This document shows, one piece after another, positions 12,433 to 12,907 of a stretch of DNA of 12,907 nt. A model generated the notes under the pieces. It saw only the letters and a list, made by a program, of their open reading frames with translations, searched no databases and was not told the origin of the DNA. Each line of letters opens with the position of its first letter. The first letter of the stretch is position 1. The stretch lies in NCBI GenBank assembly GCA_043775925.1, contig JAYVRW010000332.1, positions 1 to 12,907 on the forward strand, in the 5' to 3' direction. The translations under genes and the position numbers were made by a program. The stretch comes from JAFDVL01 sp043775925. Lineage in GTDB: Bacteria; Acidobacteriota; Blastocatellia; RBC074.

Positions 12433-12907
12433 TTAATGATTCCGCCATTCGCGGTCGTCCTGCATAATCAGCCGATCCAACCGCGATGATCCCCATTGTC
12501 CGGCATCGTAAAAATGCAAATCTTTTTTGCTATGGCTCCAAGCCTGTATTAATGGCATCACAATTTCCCATCCGCGTTCTGTCATATCACGGCGAGCATA
12601 CAGCGTAGAATCTCCAAGAATGCAATCCAGCAGTAATCTTTCGTACGCCTCCGGCGAAGTCGTTCCGAACGAAGAACCATAACGAAAATCCATATTCACC
12701 CATTGAATCTGCGTGAGCTGTCCGGGAACTTTCGCGCCAATTCGCAGCGTAATCCCTTCGTCGGGCTGAATGCGGATCACAATAATATTCGGCTCCAACG
12801 GATTTTCGCCACCGAGATTTCCAAACAATAAATGCGGTGCCTGCTTGAAAGTAATCACGATTTCGGTCACGCGCTTGGGCATCCGCTTCGCCGAACGCAG
12901 ATAAAAC
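12433..12907 (-). CDS. zwf: Glucose-6-phosphate 1-dehydrogenase, C-terminal part
   Basis: The minus frame is open from the right edge (FYLRSAKRMPKRVTEIVITF) to TAA at 12433, about 157 residues. This is the C-terminal beta-sheet domain of G6PD: LRSAKRMPKRVTEI corresponds to the LRTGKRLPKR segment; FKQAPHLLF, NIIVIRIQPDEGITLRI, the LDCILGDSTLYARRDMTERGW stretch and the end with WSHSKKDLHFYDAGQWG all fit. The enzyme oxidises glucose-6-phosphate to 6-phosphogluconolactone with NADP+ or NAD+, feeding the oxidative pentose phosphate or Entner-Doudoroff route. The Rossmann domain and active site lie outside the window. The SAK in place of the common TGK is a mild deviation. After the stop comes a gap of 223 bp without gene, so the zinc-ribbon gene may be a separate unit. 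Confidence 0.94.
   Translation of the reverse strand, partial: FYLRSAKRMPKRVTEIVITFKQAPHLLFGNLGGENPLEPNIIVIRIQPDEGITLRIGAKVPGQLTQIQWVNMDFRYGSSFGTTSPEAYERLLLDCILGDSTLYARRDMTERGWEIVMPLIQAWSHSKKDLHFYDAGQWGSSRLDRLIMQDDREWRNH

Noticed and set aside
1..12907. tRNA, rRNA, riboswitches, insertion-sequence transposases, prophage genes and attachment sites
   Set aside because: None could be recognised on either strand; the only mobile-element traces are the short palindromic repeats.

Overview
The window looks like a piece of a medium-GC chromosome from a free-living, Gram-negative-type bacterium, most plausibly an Acidobacteriota of the Blastocatellia type. That placement is an inference. It rests on a Tat-tagged TIM-barrel isomerase, a secreted PBP4-type peptidase, and gene gaps filled with several families of palindromic repeats. 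Nothing in the window is a phylogenetic marker that settles it.

Layout. Most genes are on the minus strand. From the right edge, in the direction of transcription, they are: the C-terminal part of glucose-6-phosphate dehydrogenase (12433-12907); a small double-zinc-ribbon membrane protein and a secreted NodB-like deacetylase (12209-10226, 22 bp apart); a MetE-C-like methionine synthase (10004-8982); a decayed, gene-poor stretch (8892-8040); a D-Ala-D-Ala carboxypeptidase (7445-5856); a patatin-like hydrolase (5752-4898); FdhD (4699-3857); and a probable three-gene unit of Tat-exported TIM-barrel isomerase, SDR oxidoreductase and glycerate 2-kinase (2798-1, the last gene cut by the window edge). 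Plus-strand genes are a RES-Xre toxin-antitoxin pair (2969-3867) and a single-domain response regulator (7668-8039).

How genes fit together. Isomerase, SDR and glycerate kinase suggest sugar-acid or hydroxypyruvate/glycerate catabolism ending in 2-phosphoglycerate. The antitoxin and toxin share a TAATG junction and have a dyad operator over a TTGACA box. PBP4 acts on peptidoglycan, and the zinc-ribbon/deacetylase pair may act on envelope polysaccharide.

The most unusual layer is the repeats. Nearly every gap after a minus-strand gene holds a palindromic element next to the stop codon of the gene just transcribed. Two of them (764-927 and 10071-10222) have REPIN architecture: inverted REP-like hairpins, each preceded by GTAG or GGAG. 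A third family of about 98 bp, with TAGACAGG...CCTGTCTA ends, occurs three times (1755, 4741, 8893). These elements also create false N-terminal extensions of two genes and supply the stop codon of a third.
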